Of a stretch of 37,351 bases of DNA, positions 8,042-15,382 are shown one piece after another. Each line of letters starts with the position of its first letter. Position 1 is the first letter of the stretch. The stretch is from the NCBI GenBank assembly GCA_025451715.1, contig JANWJY010000134.1:1-37351 (forward strand), read 5' to 3'. The stretch is from Fimbriimonadaceae bacterium (GTDB taxonomy: Bacteria > Armatimonadota > Fimbriimonadia > Fimbriimonadales > Fimbriimonadaceae). A model generated the notes under the pieces. It was not told the origin of the DNA. It did not search any database and saw only the letters and a program-made list of their open reading frames with translations. The translations under genes were made by a program, and so were the position numbers.

Positions 8042-9532
8042 ATGGCAACGATGAGGGTTCGCGGCCTGTGGTGCGGGGCGGGCGACGCGGGGATGACGAA
8101 GGAGTCCGTCGATGCGTTCGTCGAACGCGTCGCGGACGCGGGGTTCAACCTCATCCTCCCGAACCTCAAGCAGGGCCATGGGCGCGTGTGCTGGCCCAGC
8201 AAACTGTTCCCTTCGCAAATCGCTGACGGCTATCAGGACTTCGACCTCCCACGCCACTTGATCGATGCATGCACGCGCCACAAGGTCGAGCTGCACGCGT
8301 GGTTCATCGACTTCATGGAGGGCGTGCAGCACCCGAATCCCAAGTGGGCGATGCTCGACAAGAACGGGAACCCCACGGACAGCGAGATGCTGCGCGGAAA
8401 GCGATTCAACGCGCGATGGATGTGCCCCGCGCGGAGGCCCGGCTACACCGACCAGTGGCTCGTGCCGCTGTACCGCGAGTTTGCGGAGATGTACGAGTTT
8501 GACGCGGTGCACCACGACTACGTGCGCTATCCAGGCGACCTTGCGCCCGACCAGTACTGCTTCTGCGATTATTGCCTCGAACATCTTCCGCTGTGGGCAG
8601 GCTATGTCACGCGCTCAATGCCAGAGAGGGCTTTCAACCACCCGACGTACGACCGCGAGTACCTCGAGTCGCACTGGGAGCCATCGCCGCGCGTGCTGCC
8701 AAGTGATTGGGCTTCATTGTCGAGAAGCGAGAAGTCGCGGTTCCTGTTGGAAGAAGGGTTTTTCGAGGGCGGGCGTAAGGACCTCGACCACTTTTTCTAC
8801 GAGTACCGCACGCATTGGATCACGGAGTTCAACCGCGAGTGTGCGAACGCGGTGCGACAAGCGCGCCCTGGGATGAAGATCTCGTCTGCGATTTTCAAGA
8901 ACCCGATCCAGAGCGGACGGTTCATCGGGCAGGACTGGCGACGGCACGCGCCGTACGTCGACGTCGCAATGCCCATGGACTATCGCGACCACTTTCCCGG
9001 ATCGTTCGACGACTACCTCGTCCTTCTTGCCGAGCCGATTGAAGATCAGAAGGTGTGGGCCCGCGACTTCCGCGAGTACTACCCCGGCGCGGCGATCAAC
9101 TTCATGTTCTGGGAGGAGGAAATCCCATTGAAGGCGCTCGCCCTGGCCGCGGAGTTCGGTGACCGGACCAACGCGGTCGTGTTCTTCGGGCAGATCGCTG
9201 CGCGCCTCGCGCACGAGGATCGCGAGTTGCACGACGAGATTGCAAAGTGGGTCGGGTTTGGCGGTGCGGGCGACCTGCGCGATGCGCAACGGTACGTTTC
9301 TCACAAGCGAGAGCAGTTCTTCAGCGTCCCCTCGGGCGGCTCAGCGCCTGCGTTCGCGACAAGGCTCCGCGTGTTCGCGGACAACCCACCAAAGTCCTAC
9401 TGGCCTAAGGAGAAGCTGGAAAGGTTGGTCGGGACGGTCGAGAGAACTGGCGTCGACGGGCTCATTTTGTTTTGTGAGGGCCACTTGCACCAATACGGAC
9501 TGTGGGAGACGGCACGGGCGCTGTTCGTTTAG
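8042..9532 (+). CDS. GH10-like (GHL10 / family 10-like) glycosidase
   Basis: The 496-residue protein resembles the GHL10/YngK-type TIM-barrel group: an early 'V-x-A-G-F-N-L-I-L-P' strand (residues about 31-41), KVELHAWFIDFM (strand followed by the Ala-Trp-Phe turn), WMCPARPG-like RWMCPARRPGYTDQW, and FDAVHHDYVRYPG with acidic residues placed as in this family's active-site strands. WARDFREYYPGAAINFMFWEEE supplies later barrel strands. It has no obvious signal peptide at the chosen ATG, unlike its neighbours. Substrate is unknown; the setting beside a fucosidase suggests polysaccharide or glycoconjugate breakdown. Two cysteines in FCDYCLEH could bind a metal. The 3' end overlaps the convergent phosphatase by four bases. 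Confidence 0.75.
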   Translation: MATMRVRGLWCGAGDAGMTKESVDAFVERVADAGFNLILPNLKQGHGRVCWPSKLFPSQIADGYQDFDLPRHLIDACTRHKVELHAWFIDFMEGVQHPNPKWAMLDKNGNPTDSEMLRGKRFNARWMCPARRPGYTDQWLVPLYREFAEMYEFDAVHHDYVRYPGDLAPDQYCFCDYCLEHLPLWAGYVTRSMPERAFNHPTYDREYLESHWEPSPRVLPSDWASLSRSEKSRFLLEEGFFEGGRKDLDHFFYEYRTHWITEFNRECANAVRQARPGMKISSAIFKNPIQSGRFIGQDWRRHAPYVDVAMPMDYRDHFPGSFDDYLVLLAEPIEDQKVWARDFREYYPGAAINFMFWEEEIPLKALALAAEFGDRTNAVVFFGQIAARLAHEDRELHDEIAKWVGFGGAGDLRDAQRYVSHKREQFFSVPSGGSAPAFATRLRVFADNPPKSYWPKEKLERLVGTVERTGVDGLILFCEGHLHQYGLWETARALFV

Positions 9533-11100
9533 TGCCAGAACATTGAGTACGGCATCTCGACCATAGCTTCCCCTCTTGGCCCCATTGCCAAATTGAGCCT
9601 TGCGTCACCGCCGTTCTGGAAGTAAACGAGGCGAATCTTGTGATAGCCACTTCTAAGAGCGGTCAGACCTTTCTTCATTGACGCCGCGTGCATGCCGTCG
9701 TGATCGACGACCACGCGGTCATCGATCGTCAGAACCGCGCCATCGTCGCAATAAAGCCCGAACTGAAAGACACCGTCCTCTTCGACCTTGAAGTACCCTT
9801 CGAACCGCGCAGCAAACTCCGTCGCGCCCCATCCCACAATCTCGGTTGGCCGAGCGGACACTCTTGAAACCTTGTCTGCACTGAATGTGATCTCCTTTGT
9901 CGACGAATAGCGCCCTTCTAGAACAGTGCATGCAAGCCCTCGGTTAAGTTGCGCGGGAGTGACCGCAGCGAAGTAGTCGCCTTGGACTGTGAAAAGGGCG
10001 AAAGATGACGGGCCGACTGGTTCGCGATCCTTAAATGCGCGTGCGCGGACGAGCGCTCCCTTCTCGAGCACAAAGCTCGTAGCGGACAGGCTCGTGTCCG
10101 TCGGCAGCGACCCATCGACTGTAAAGCGCACGACAAGCTCGGTGTCTTCGGCTCTGAGACCAACCTCTTGAAGACCCAACAGGAACCCGTCAGTTGGACT
10201 GAACGTGACGATGCTGCTGTCACGCTGTCTAGCAAGCACGATACTGTCTATTCCCTTCAGACCGACTGGAACACCATCCCAATCAACTTCGTATGCTCGA
10301 ACGAGCCCAAGATGCGCGAACACGGTCGGTGCGACGTCGACCAGCGTCGGGATCACGTCGAACCCGTCCGACGAGGACGACCCGCTGACGATGAACGGCA
10401 CGTTCATGTGCTCAGGTATCGCCTGCCCGTGAGACGTCCCCGACCCCCCGTGGTCGGAAGTCAGGATCACCAGCCAATTCTCGTCGAGGCTCTTCTTGCG
10501 CGACTGCACGGCCGCTAAAAGCAGGCCCACGTTTTTGTCGGTCTCTTCGATCGCCCGCAAATACTGCGGGACGGACGCGCCAAACCCAAACGCGTGCCCA
10601 GCAGTGTCCACCGCGCCAAAGTGCACGAACACAACGTCAGGGTCGAAGTCTGTGATCTGCGTCGCCGCCTCGAGCGCGGTCGCCTCATCGCCCTCCCCAC
10701 TTCTAGAACCCTCGTAATCGGCCTTCTGCACGATCTTGTCGAGGACCGGCTTCCACTCGGCCACTGCAACGGTCCGCAGCGAGGGCCTTGAACGCTCGAT
10801 CAGGGTCAGGAAGTCCGGATACTCCTTGGTGTTCGCGCCGACAAACGAGTTGTCCGTCACGCCGTGCTTGGGCGCCCACACCCCGCACAGCACCGTGCTC
10901 CAGCACGGACCGCTCAGAGTCAGCGGATCAGCCTTCCCCACCGCCCAGCACCCGTTCCTGATCAGTGAGTCGATGTAAGGCGTCGACGCTTTCGTCAGCG
11001 CGTCCGGCCGGCACCCGTCCACTCCGATCACCAGCACCTTCTTCACTGGTGCGTTCGGCATCGCCAACGCAAGCGCGATCGTCGCGAGGAGCATCATCAA
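9529..11100 (-). CDS. Secreted alkaline-phosphatase-superfamily phosphodiesterase with PA14 tail
   Basis: The 523-residue protein begins with a short signal peptide (MMMLLATIALALA). The catalytic part is that of nucleotide pyrophosphatase/phosphodiesterases: VIGVDGCRPDAL (metal ligand Asp28), LTLSGPCWSTVLCG (nucleophile Thr or Ser in this loop), FGAVDTAGHAFG (Asp165, His169) and LTSDHGGSGTSHG (Asp216, His217, His224). Residues about 325-375 (VRFTVDGSLPTDTSLSA) form a chitobiase-C-like module, and residues about 385-523 a PA14 module (YCDDGAVLTIDDRVVVDHDG). The tail parallels that of the GH29 fucosidase. It probably hydrolyses phosphoesters on external nucleotides, lipids or glycans. Alternative starts are the three consecutive Met codons. 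Confidence 0.9.
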   Translation of the reverse strand: MMMLLATIALALAMPNAPVKKVLVIGVDGCRPDALTKASTPYIDSLIRNGCWAVGKADPLTLSGPCWSTVLCGVWAPKHGVTDNSFVGANTKEYPDFLTLIERSRPSLRTVAVAEWKPVLDKIVQKADYEGSRSGEGDEATALEAATQITDFDPDVVFVHFGAVDTAGHAFGFGASVPQYLRAIEETDKNVGLLLAAVQSRKKSLDENWLVILTSDHGGSGTSHGQAIPEHMNVPFIVSGSSSSDGFDVIPTLVDVAPTVFAHLGLVRAYEVDWDGVPVGLKGIDSIVLARQRDSSIVTFSPTDGFLLGLQEVGLRAEDTELVVRFTVDGSLPTDTSLSATSFVLEKGALVRARAFKDREPVGPSSFALFTVQGDYFAAVTPAQLNRGLACTVLEGRYSSTKEITFSADKVSRVSARPTEIVGWGATEFAARFEGYFKVEEDGVFQFGLYCDDGAVLTIDDRVVVDHDGMHAASMKKGLTALRSGYHKIRLVYFQNGGDARLNLAMGPRGEAMVEMPYSMFWH

Positions 11101-11211
11101 AGCGTACCGCCGGATATCCGACGTGCCGGGCGACCGGAGAATTCACACCTACAGAACACCAAGCACGCCGACCTGCGTTGAACCTGGCCGAGAGGTAGAC
11201 TCGGCGCCTTC

Positions 11212-11778
11212 ATGCTCTCCAAGAAGGGTGGTCCCAACAGGGAGCGATTCGAGCGGTTGGCCGAAGTCGTATTCCCGTCGCTCTATGGGACGGCCCTGCG
11301 CCTGACAAGGAGCCCGGAGGACGCCAGCGACCTCTCACAGGAGGCGCTCGTGCGGGCCTACGAGGCGTTCGACCGTTTCGACGGCCGGAACTTCAAGGCG
11401 TGGATGCTGCGCATCCTGACAAACCTCTACATCAACAGGTACCGCAAGATCCAGCGGACAGGCAGGGCGTCGAGCCTCGATGAGGAGGACGCCGCCGAAC
11501 CTGTGGCCCCAGCCGAGGAGGCCCCCGACAGGCAGGTCTTTGACGGACTCCTGGGTGCGGAGGTCGAGGACGCCCTCGCAAAAGTACCGGACGTGTTCCG
11601 GGTCGCGGTGATCCTAAGCGACATCGAGGGGATGAGCTACGACGAGGTCGCCGAGGCTACAGAGGTTCCCGTAGGCACCGTTAGGTCCCGGTTGGCACGG
11701 GGAAGGGCGATTTTGAGGAAGGAACTGGAATCATATGCCCTGCAACAGGGTTACTTAAAGCAGGCAAGTTTAGAATGA
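11212..11778 (+). CDS. ECF sigma factor, RpoE/SigE-like
   Basis: The 188-residue protein has region 2 (LYGTALRLTRSPEDASDLSQEALVRAYEAF and NFKAWMLRILTNLYINRYRK) and region 4 (DVFRVAVILSDIEGMSYDEVAEATEVPVGTVRSRLARGR), joined by an acidic linker at about residues 85-105. This is the standard SigE/RpoE-like ECF layout. The ATG at 11212 fits the family N-terminus. A TTGAACCTGG stretch at about 11177, which contains the TGAACC core seen in many ECF -35 elements, lies upstream and may reflect autoregulation (inference). The gene overlaps the following putative anti-sigma factor by four bases. Confidence 0.95.
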   Translation: MLSKKGGPNRERFERLAEVVFPSLYGTALRLTRSPEDASDLSQEALVRAYEAFDRFDGRNFKAWMLRILTNLYINRYRKIQRTGRASSLDEEDAAEPVAPAEEAPDRQVFDGLLGAEVEDALAKVPDVFRVAVILSDIEGMSYDEVAEATEVPVGTVRSRLARGRAILRKELESYALQQGYLKQASLE

Positions 11779-12512
11779 GTGATTGGATCGAAAAAGTACA
11801 CGCGCACGCCGACGGCGAGCTCGACAGAGCCGAGTCCGCCGAAGTCGAGGCCGTCCTTGCCCGTGAGCCAAGGGCCGCGGCCGAGCACCAGTGGGCGGTC
11901 TACCTGAAGGAGATGCTCTACACGAAGCACTTGAAGCCGGACTATGCCGAGGCATGGCAGAAGGGGCGCGCGCGCCTCGACGCGATTGACGCACTGACTG
12001 GCAACACCAAGGTCGAGTCGTTCGTTGGGCGCTTTAGCTGGGGCTTCGTCGCAGCGCTGTTCGCTGTGATCCTCTTCGCCGATTTCTTGAACCGCGGCTC
12101 TGGGCAGATCTCCGACCAGCAGCTCGCCGGCCTCTTCATGGCCAACACGACTGAGCGAAGCGTGGACGGCGCGAACGACGCCGACAACTATGTGCGTCGC
12201 GAGACCGGCAACGCACTCCCACAGATTGAGGCGGTGATCGAAGTCACGAGCGTAGGCAAAGGATCTGTCGAGGGCCGCGAGTTCCTCAAGGTCGACCTGC
12301 ACGACAACTCCGGCGCGTTCGAACTGTACATCTTCCAGGGGGCGAACCGATTCGAAAGCCTCGAACCGATCTCCGGCCGAAGCGAGTTCTTTGGTGGGAC
12401 GGTGAACAACCAGTCTTGCGTGGCTTGGAGCAGGAGCGGCGCGACCTACATCCTCGTCGCCCCACGCACGACCGACGAAGTTGTGTCAATGGCCGATAGA
12501 ATGCGACGATAA
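11775..12512 (+). CDS. Membrane-anchored anti-sigma-like protein lacking the zinc cysteines
   Basis: The 245-residue product starts at ATG 11775 (ATGA). Its N-terminus, IEKVHAHADGELDRAESAEVEAVLAREP, has the 'H-x-x-x-D-G-E-L' helix of anti-sigma domains but no CxxC zinc knuckle, so it should bind the sigma factor without zinc. One transmembrane segment follows at about residues 88-106 (GFVAALFAVILFADFL). The outside part (about residues 107-245) is a beta-rich domain with no recognised signature. The coupling with the sigma gene supports the call. It ends 12 bases before the tRNA-Trp fragment that marks the island boundary, so it is the last chromosomal-backbone gene on this side. Confidence 0.75.
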   Translation: MSDWIEKVHAHADGELDRAESAEVEAVLAREPRAAAEHQWAVYLKEMLYTKHLKPDYAEAWQKGRARLDAIDALTGNTKVESFVGRFSWGFVAALFAVILFADFLNRGSGQISDQQLAGLFMANTTERSVDGANDADNYVRRETGNALPQIEAVIEVTSVGKGSVEGREFLKVDLHDNSGAFELYIFQGANRFESLEPISGRSEFFGGTVNNQSCVAWSRSGATYILVAPRTTDEVVSMADRMRR

Positions 12513-12524
12513 AACGGGGGAGAA

Positions 12525-12574
12525 TGGCAGGGGCAGCAGGGCTCGAACCCGCGACCTGCGGTTTTGGAGACCGC
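12525..12574 (-). repeat. Left attachment-site copy: 3' half of tRNA-Trp
   Basis: Fifty bases are identical to 22269-22318, the 3' half of the intact tRNA-Trp gene from the encoded CCA through the T arm, variable loop and anticodon stem-loop up to the 5' anticodon strand. The match ends abruptly on both sides (A versus C before it, AAAAC versus TGCTC after it). The D arm and 5' acceptor strand are missing, so it cannot make a tRNA. This is the displaced fragment expected after site-specific integration into the 3' end of a tRNA gene. Confidence 0.92.
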
Positions 12575-12644
12575 AAAACAGCCACACAGATCGCTTCGAT
12601 TAGGTTCGAAATGTCCTCTGGAAAGGGCCCTGCGCGCAGCAAAG

Positions 12645-12665
12645 AGTATGAACAAGAGTATAAAC
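12645..12665 (+). repeat. Left pair of 9-bp direct repeats (putative arm-type site)
   Basis: AGTATGAAC at 12645-12653 and AGTATAAAC at 12657-12665 have a 12-base period. The same pair with the same period and orientation lies at 22202-22222 at the other island end. A further shared stretch, TTAGGTTCGAAAT at 12600-12612, matches TTAGGTTGAAAT at 22256-22267. This arrangement around a tRNA core is typical of integrase arm binding sites (inference). Confidence 0.6.
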
Positions 12666-13044
12666 ACCCGTTCGTGCTTGAGGCTCCTTTGTCAGCTAGT
12701 GCGGTGTGCCGCATTATTCGTCGCGTCAGCAGTCGACCAGGTTGGCCGTTAGCGATCTCGGGCTACTGGACTCGCGCATAGTTCAGGGCAGGCTGCATAG
12801 CGGGGCTTTCACGTGGTCTTGCCGCAATGGCTCCTTAGAGGGGGCCCAGCTACCATCTCGGGCAAGGACGCTCACTGCAGCCGTTGCAAAGGGAGGAAGT
12901 TCGCGATTGGCCCGATATGGGCGCTTCACGAAGCTGAGGGGCTGGAAACGCGCAGTAACAGCGGAAACTTGAGAATGTGCGTGAGATTAAGAGACATTTC
13001 ACAGTGATGTCTGTAAAATGTGTACTTGAGAGCATCGGAACGTA

Positions 13045-13114
13045 GCGTTAGGGGTCGTCATTGCCCAAGGATTTGCTCTCCCCTTGCCTTGGTATCGGTG
13101 GCGGCCCCTAACGC
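13045..13114. repeat. Palindromic element, copy 1 (nested hairpin)
   Basis: GCGTTAGGGG at 13045-13054 and CCCCTAACGC at 13105-13114 form a perfect 10-bp outer stem. Inside it CCAAGG (13065-13070) pairs with CCTTGG (13087-13092) around an ATTTGCTCTCC-type loop. The core recurs at 15255-15303 with a compensatory base-pair change. It may be a REP- or MITE-like element, a structured RNA, or a terminator. Confidence 0.6.
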
Positions 13115-13219
13115 ATTTAGCAGCTCACGATCGGCAAAGTCGCCAAGTTGCTTGGACGATCGCGCACTCAAAGTCGTGAGCCGACACATGTTGACTGCTA
13201 GTCAGCTATACCAGACCAG

Positions 13220-13597
13220 TTACTTCACTGGCTCGAAGTGGAACCGCTCGGCGTACAGCCCTTTTATGAGAGTGCCCGAGACGTTCATGTACACAGTGAA
13301 CCGGATCTCGCCGGTAGGCGATGCTTTCGTGTTCGTCGCAAGCTCCGGATGGTCGGTCTTCATCACACCATGAAGCGCATAGCCAGACGGCGTCTTCTCA
13401 ATCCAGGTGCGCTCGTCGTCGACCGAGCTGACTGTGAATGTGGTCGCGCCTGCGTAACGGCTTCGCAAGTGCATGACCGCGATGTCATATTCCGTCTTGT
13501 TGACGCGGGGCTGCAAGCGACACGCGAAGAAGGCGAATCCGCCGAACACGACAATCGACCCCGCGATCAGCCACACAAGGATCGAGTTCTTGCGCAT
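13220..13597 (-). CDS. Membrane-anchored protein of unknown function
   Basis: The product is 125 residues from ATG 13597; a GTG immediately upstream at 13600 is an alternative. The N-terminus is a single hydrophobic anchor (residues about 6-26, ILVWLIAGSIVVFGGFAFFA) ending in a cysteine, but the bases before the cysteine do not fit a clean lipobox. The rest is a small, probably beta-rich extracytoplasmic domain (TTFTVSSVDDERTWIEKTPSG and EIRFTVYMNVSG). I recognise no family. It lies at the downstream end of the island's minus-strand set, with a hairpin upstream at 13612-13647. Confidence 0.55.
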   Translation of the reverse strand: MRKNSILVWLIAGSIVVFGGFAFFACRLQPRVNKTEYDIAVMHLRSRYAGATTFTVSSVDDERTWIEKTPSGYALHGVMKTDHPELATNTKASPTGEIRFTVYMNVSGTLIKGLYAERFHFEPVK

Positions 13598-13611
13598 CAC
13601 TGATTATTGTG

Positions 13612-13647
13612 CCCCGGAGAGGGCGGCTCTCCTTCGCCCTTCCGAGG
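13612..13647. terminator. Imperfect hairpin between two minus-strand genes
   Basis: CCCCGG at 13612-13617 can pair with CCGAGG at 13642-13647 with one mismatch, and GGAGAG (about 13616-13621) can alternatively pair with CTCTCC (13627-13632). The loop carries GCTCTCC, also present in the other island hairpins. There is no clear T-run, so its role as terminator for the gene at 13689-14558 is tentative. Confidence 0.3.
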
Positions 13648-13688
13648 CAAGTCGCGGCAAGCGGATCGACTTAGCGACTTGTAAGGGG

Positions 13689-14558
13689 CTAGCTACCCTC
13701 AGCTTTAGCCTTCTTCGATCCGAACAGATTCTCGAAGATGCGCGAATCAATCCCTATGCCAAAGGCGAGACGCGACTTCGCCTTGGCGTCGTCCGCAAAC
13801 GTCGCGCCTACCGTCAACAGCACAAGGGGGTCAAGTGCGTATGACACGCCCACGAAGAACTTTGAGTCAGCTTCGCCACCCCAACCAAAGTTGAAGCTCC
13901 ACGCTGCCTCCTTGAGACTGCCGACGGCAGCCGGGTCATCCTGCGCCGCCAAGACCGAGACCATTTGCGGCCCGTGTGCCTTTGCGACCGCCCTAAACCT
14001 CCGAGTCAAGACCTCGCGTTCATTGTTGTCCGCACGGGTGTTAGCAACAGCCAGGCACATCTCCGCGATCGCCTCGATTATCTTGTCCTTCTTCGGGTGC
14101 TTCAGGCGCGAAAACGGATACAGGTTCGCCGAAGGAACGGTCTTGAAGCCAAGCCCCTGTACATAGAGCATTCCGCTGGAGACACGCAGCTTGTCACCCA
14201 AGTTAGTCTGTGAGCTCTTTGGCGCGGGCTCTTCTTTATCGAGCGTCTCGAGTATGAATTGATTGAGTCCCGCTTTGACTTCGTCCACGGTTGCGTCCTT
14301 GATTCGCGGGTCGGCGGAGAACATGGTCTTAACCGTGCCTGCCATCACGGTGAAGTCCATGTTTCGGAGTTGCGTTGAAGCGGTAGCTACGCTAAAGGAT
14401 CCGCTGGACTTGGGACCAAACAGCAGCTCTATCAGGTCCTGGCCCTGCGTACCGCCTGCTGCTGGCGTCGTTGCCGTTACTTGCGCGTTAGCAGCGACCG
14501 GCGCGAGTGCGCAGAGTGCCGCGATGACGATATACGAGTTCTTTAACAGTTGTCTCAT
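13689..14558 (-). CDS. Secreted protein of unknown function
   Basis: The 289-residue protein is read from ATG 14558, because an AAGGAGAG ribosome-binding site lies about ten bases upstream; a GTG at 14567 is nearer to that site and less likely. A classical signal peptide (LLKNSYIVIAALCALAPVAANAQ) is cleaved after Ala-Asn-Ala. The mature part has an alanine-rich helical middle (EAIAEMCLAVANTRADNNEREVL) and a C-terminal portion with alternating hydrophobic and aromatic residues (FNFGWGGEADSKFFVGVSYAL, SRLAFGIGIDSRIFENLF) reminiscent of outer-membrane beta strands. No known family is recognised. It is downstream of a 32-codon frame and a strong hairpin, possibly in the same transcript. Confidence 0.7.
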   Translation of the reverse strand: MRQLLKNSYIVIAALCALAPVAANAQVTATTPAAGGTQGQDLIELLFGPKSSGSFSVATASTQLRNMDFTVMAGTVKTMFSADPRIKDATVDEVKAGLNQFILETLDKEEPAPKSSQTNLGDKLRVSSGMLYVQGLGFKTVPSANLYPFSRLKHPKKDKIIEAIAEMCLAVANTRADNNEREVLTRRFRAVAKAHGPQMVSVLAAQDDPAAVGSLKEAAWSFNFGWGGEADSKFFVGVSYALDPLVLLTVGATFADDAKAKSRLAFGIGIDSRIFENLFGSKKAKAEGS

Positions 14559-14635
14559 TTCTTTCACTCTCCTTATCAGGAGCGCGGGTAGGCGCTCGCT
14601 GCTACTGCTCCCTTAGTCTTGCGATCTGTAATTCG

Positions 14636-14672
14636 CCCCGGAGCGTAATGCTCTCCCTCCTCCGCTCCGGGG
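14636..14672. terminator. Perfect 10-bp hairpin between the 32-codon frame and the secreted-protein gene
   Basis: CCCCGGAGCG at 14636-14645 pairs perfectly with CGCTCCGGGG at 14663-14672; the 17-base loop contains GCTCTCC followed by CTCC. On the minus strand the loop reads as a purine-rich GGAGGAGGGAGAGC, which could mimic a Shine-Dalgarno sequence. No T-run follows, so it may be a partial terminator, an mRNA-processing or stability element, or a member of the island's hairpin family. Confidence 0.5.
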
Positions 14673-14685
14673 GCTCCTGCGATTG

Positions 14686-14784
14686 CTATAGCACGGTCAC
14701 GGCGCTCATGGCCGCTTCAAAGCTGATTTGAGCGTGCCACGGCGAAGCGAAAGGCATGCGCATCGGGTACCAGTCTGCTGGCAT
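14686..14784 (-). CDS. Candidate 32-residue small protein with strong expression signals
   Basis: The frame runs from ATG 14784 to TAG. It is short, but the signals in front of it are good: a GGAGAGGAGAGAG ribosome-binding region ends a few bases before the ATG, and a sigma-70-type promoter lies at 14843-14873, giving a leader of about 50 bases. The peptide starts MPADWYP, has several Met, Trp and Pro residues and no hydrophobic span long enough for a membrane helix. It could be a leader peptide for the downstream secreted-protein gene, a free small protein, or the stump of a longer gene. I do not recognise it with certainty. Confidence 0.4.
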   Translation of the reverse strand: MPADWYPMRMPFASPWHAQISFEAAMSAVTVL

Positions 14785-14842
14785 GTTTTCTCTCTCCTCT
14801 CCTAGTTTTGGAAAAAGCGTTCGACCGCCCCTTCCGTTTTCG

Positions 14843-14873
14843 ATCATAGACCGCGCCCCGCGCGGCGTGTCAA
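14843..14873 (-). promoter_or_regulatory. Sigma-70-type promoter reading to the left
   Basis: On the minus strand TTGACA (14868-14873) and TATGAT (14843-14848) are separated by 19 bases, two more than ideal. The region just upstream is A/T-rich with A- and T-tracts (about 14875-14898), resembling an UP element. It would drive the 32-codon frame and perhaps the secreted-protein gene. Confidence 0.55.
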
Positions 14874-15039
14874 GTGTTTTTTGAAAAAAGTTTTTCGCGC
14901 GGTGCGGAATGTTCTCGCAATGGATCGGGAGCCGCGTGCGGCGTGCCGGAGAAGGCGCTGGGTGTCGCAGAGGCGGCGCGGGATGGACCGCTGTGGTTTC
15001 TGCGTCTGCGTGCGCGCTCGCTCCGCCGCGCCGCGCGGT

Positions 15040-15102
15040 CTCTGGCCGAGGGAGGGAGGTTTCTGGACGGCGCAGTGACGTCTCCGGACGGCCCAGAAAC
15101 GC
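15040..15102. repeat. Three degenerate 21-bp tandem repeats
   Basis: Units at 15040-15060, 15061-15081 and 15082-15102 share the pattern (C/T)TC(T/C)GG(C/A)CGR.... A 10-bp repeat TTTGAACCTG occurs twice directly after them (15107-15126). They lie in the 600-base stretch 14785-15382, which otherwise holds the leftward promoter, a possible 31-codon frame and hairpin copy 2. On the minus strand the 21-mers read as a repeated RPETS-like heptapeptide, but I see no start signal for such a frame. Confidence 0.5.
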
Positions 15103-15117
15103 CGGATTTGAACCTGT

Positions 15118-15147
15118 TTGAACCTGGGCGGGCCCGGACGGTACTAT
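15118..15147 (+). promoter_or_regulatory. Possible rightward promoter
   Basis: TTGAAC at 15118-15123 and TACTAT at 15142-15147 are separated by 18 bases. A GTG at 15157 would be close to the expected transcription start. The TTGAACCTGG stretch is also found before the ECF sigma gene at about 11177, so an ECF-type element is an alternative reading. Confidence 0.3.
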
Positions 15148-15156
15148 TAAGGCGTT

Positions 15157-15252
15157 GTGGACGTGCTCGTTGCGCGATATCCCTGGCACCTCCGGCTCCT
15201 CCTGCTCGCCAGCTTCACCGCCGGGTGGCAACTCGCCCCCTGGTTGCGCTGA
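15157..15252 (+). CDS. Possible 31-residue hydrophobic peptide
   Basis: From GTG 15157 to TGA the frame encodes a peptide with a leucine-rich hydrophobic middle (LRLLLLASFTAGW) between arginines, able to form one membrane helix. There is no ribosome-binding site, but the promoter at 15118-15147 would make a leaderless message. Hairpin copy 2 starts immediately after the stop. Hydrophobic peptides of this size are common as toxins or membrane modulators, but nothing here proves expression. Confidence 0.22.
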   Translation: MDVLVARYPWHLRLLLLASFTAGWQLAPWLR

Positions 15253-15254
15253 CC

Positions 15255-15303
15255 TAGCGCCTTGGCCGTGACTGCCCAGGGATTTGCCTCTCCTTAGCCC
15301 TGG
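15255..15303. repeat. Palindromic element, copy 2
   Basis: From TAGCG at 15255 the sequence aligns with copy 1 from 13043. Its inner stem is CCAGGG (15276-15281) with CCCTGG (15298-15303), against CCAAGG/CCTTGG in copy 1: an A-T pair replaced by G-C. The loop (ATTTGCCTCTCCTTAG) is conserved. The 10-bp outer stem of copy 1 is not conserved here. Confidence 0.6.
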
Positions 15304-15382
15304 CTCCGCTCGCAGCCGTTATGGATTCACGTTTAGGTCGAGCCGTTTGTTCCCTCGTGACGCGGCGCGGAGAAGGGCCAGT

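Larger units (their letters stand above)
12575..13219. other. 645-base stretch without a convincing gene
   Basis: Short open frames occur on both strands but none has a ribosome-binding site, a plausible domain or a codon pattern like the neighbours. The plus frame starting in the tRNA fragment is an antisense-tRNA artefact. A plus frame at 12813-13007 contains a CSRC pair and could be a gene remnant. What is visible is the arm-type repeat pair at 12645-12665 and the palindromic element at 13045-13114. I searched the translations for integrase Arg-His-Arg-Tyr motifs and saw none. Confidence 0.6.

Noticed and set aside
12524-12781. Plus-strand open frame starting in the tRNA-Trp fragment
   Set aside because: Its first 17 codons are the antisense of tRNA sequence, giving the GLEPATC-type peptide often seen in spurious annotations, and the rest has no ribosome-binding site or domain.
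13045-13114. Integron attC site
   Set aside because: The outer arms read GTTAGG at the left and CCTAAC at the right, the reverse of attC order (YYYAAC...GTTRRR), and no integron integrase or cassette array is present.
14686-15231. 181-residue minus-strand open frame with RPETS-like repeats
   Set aside because: The repeats come from 21-bp tandem DNA repeats; promoter and ribosome-binding signals lie inside the frame and point to the short ATG at 14784.
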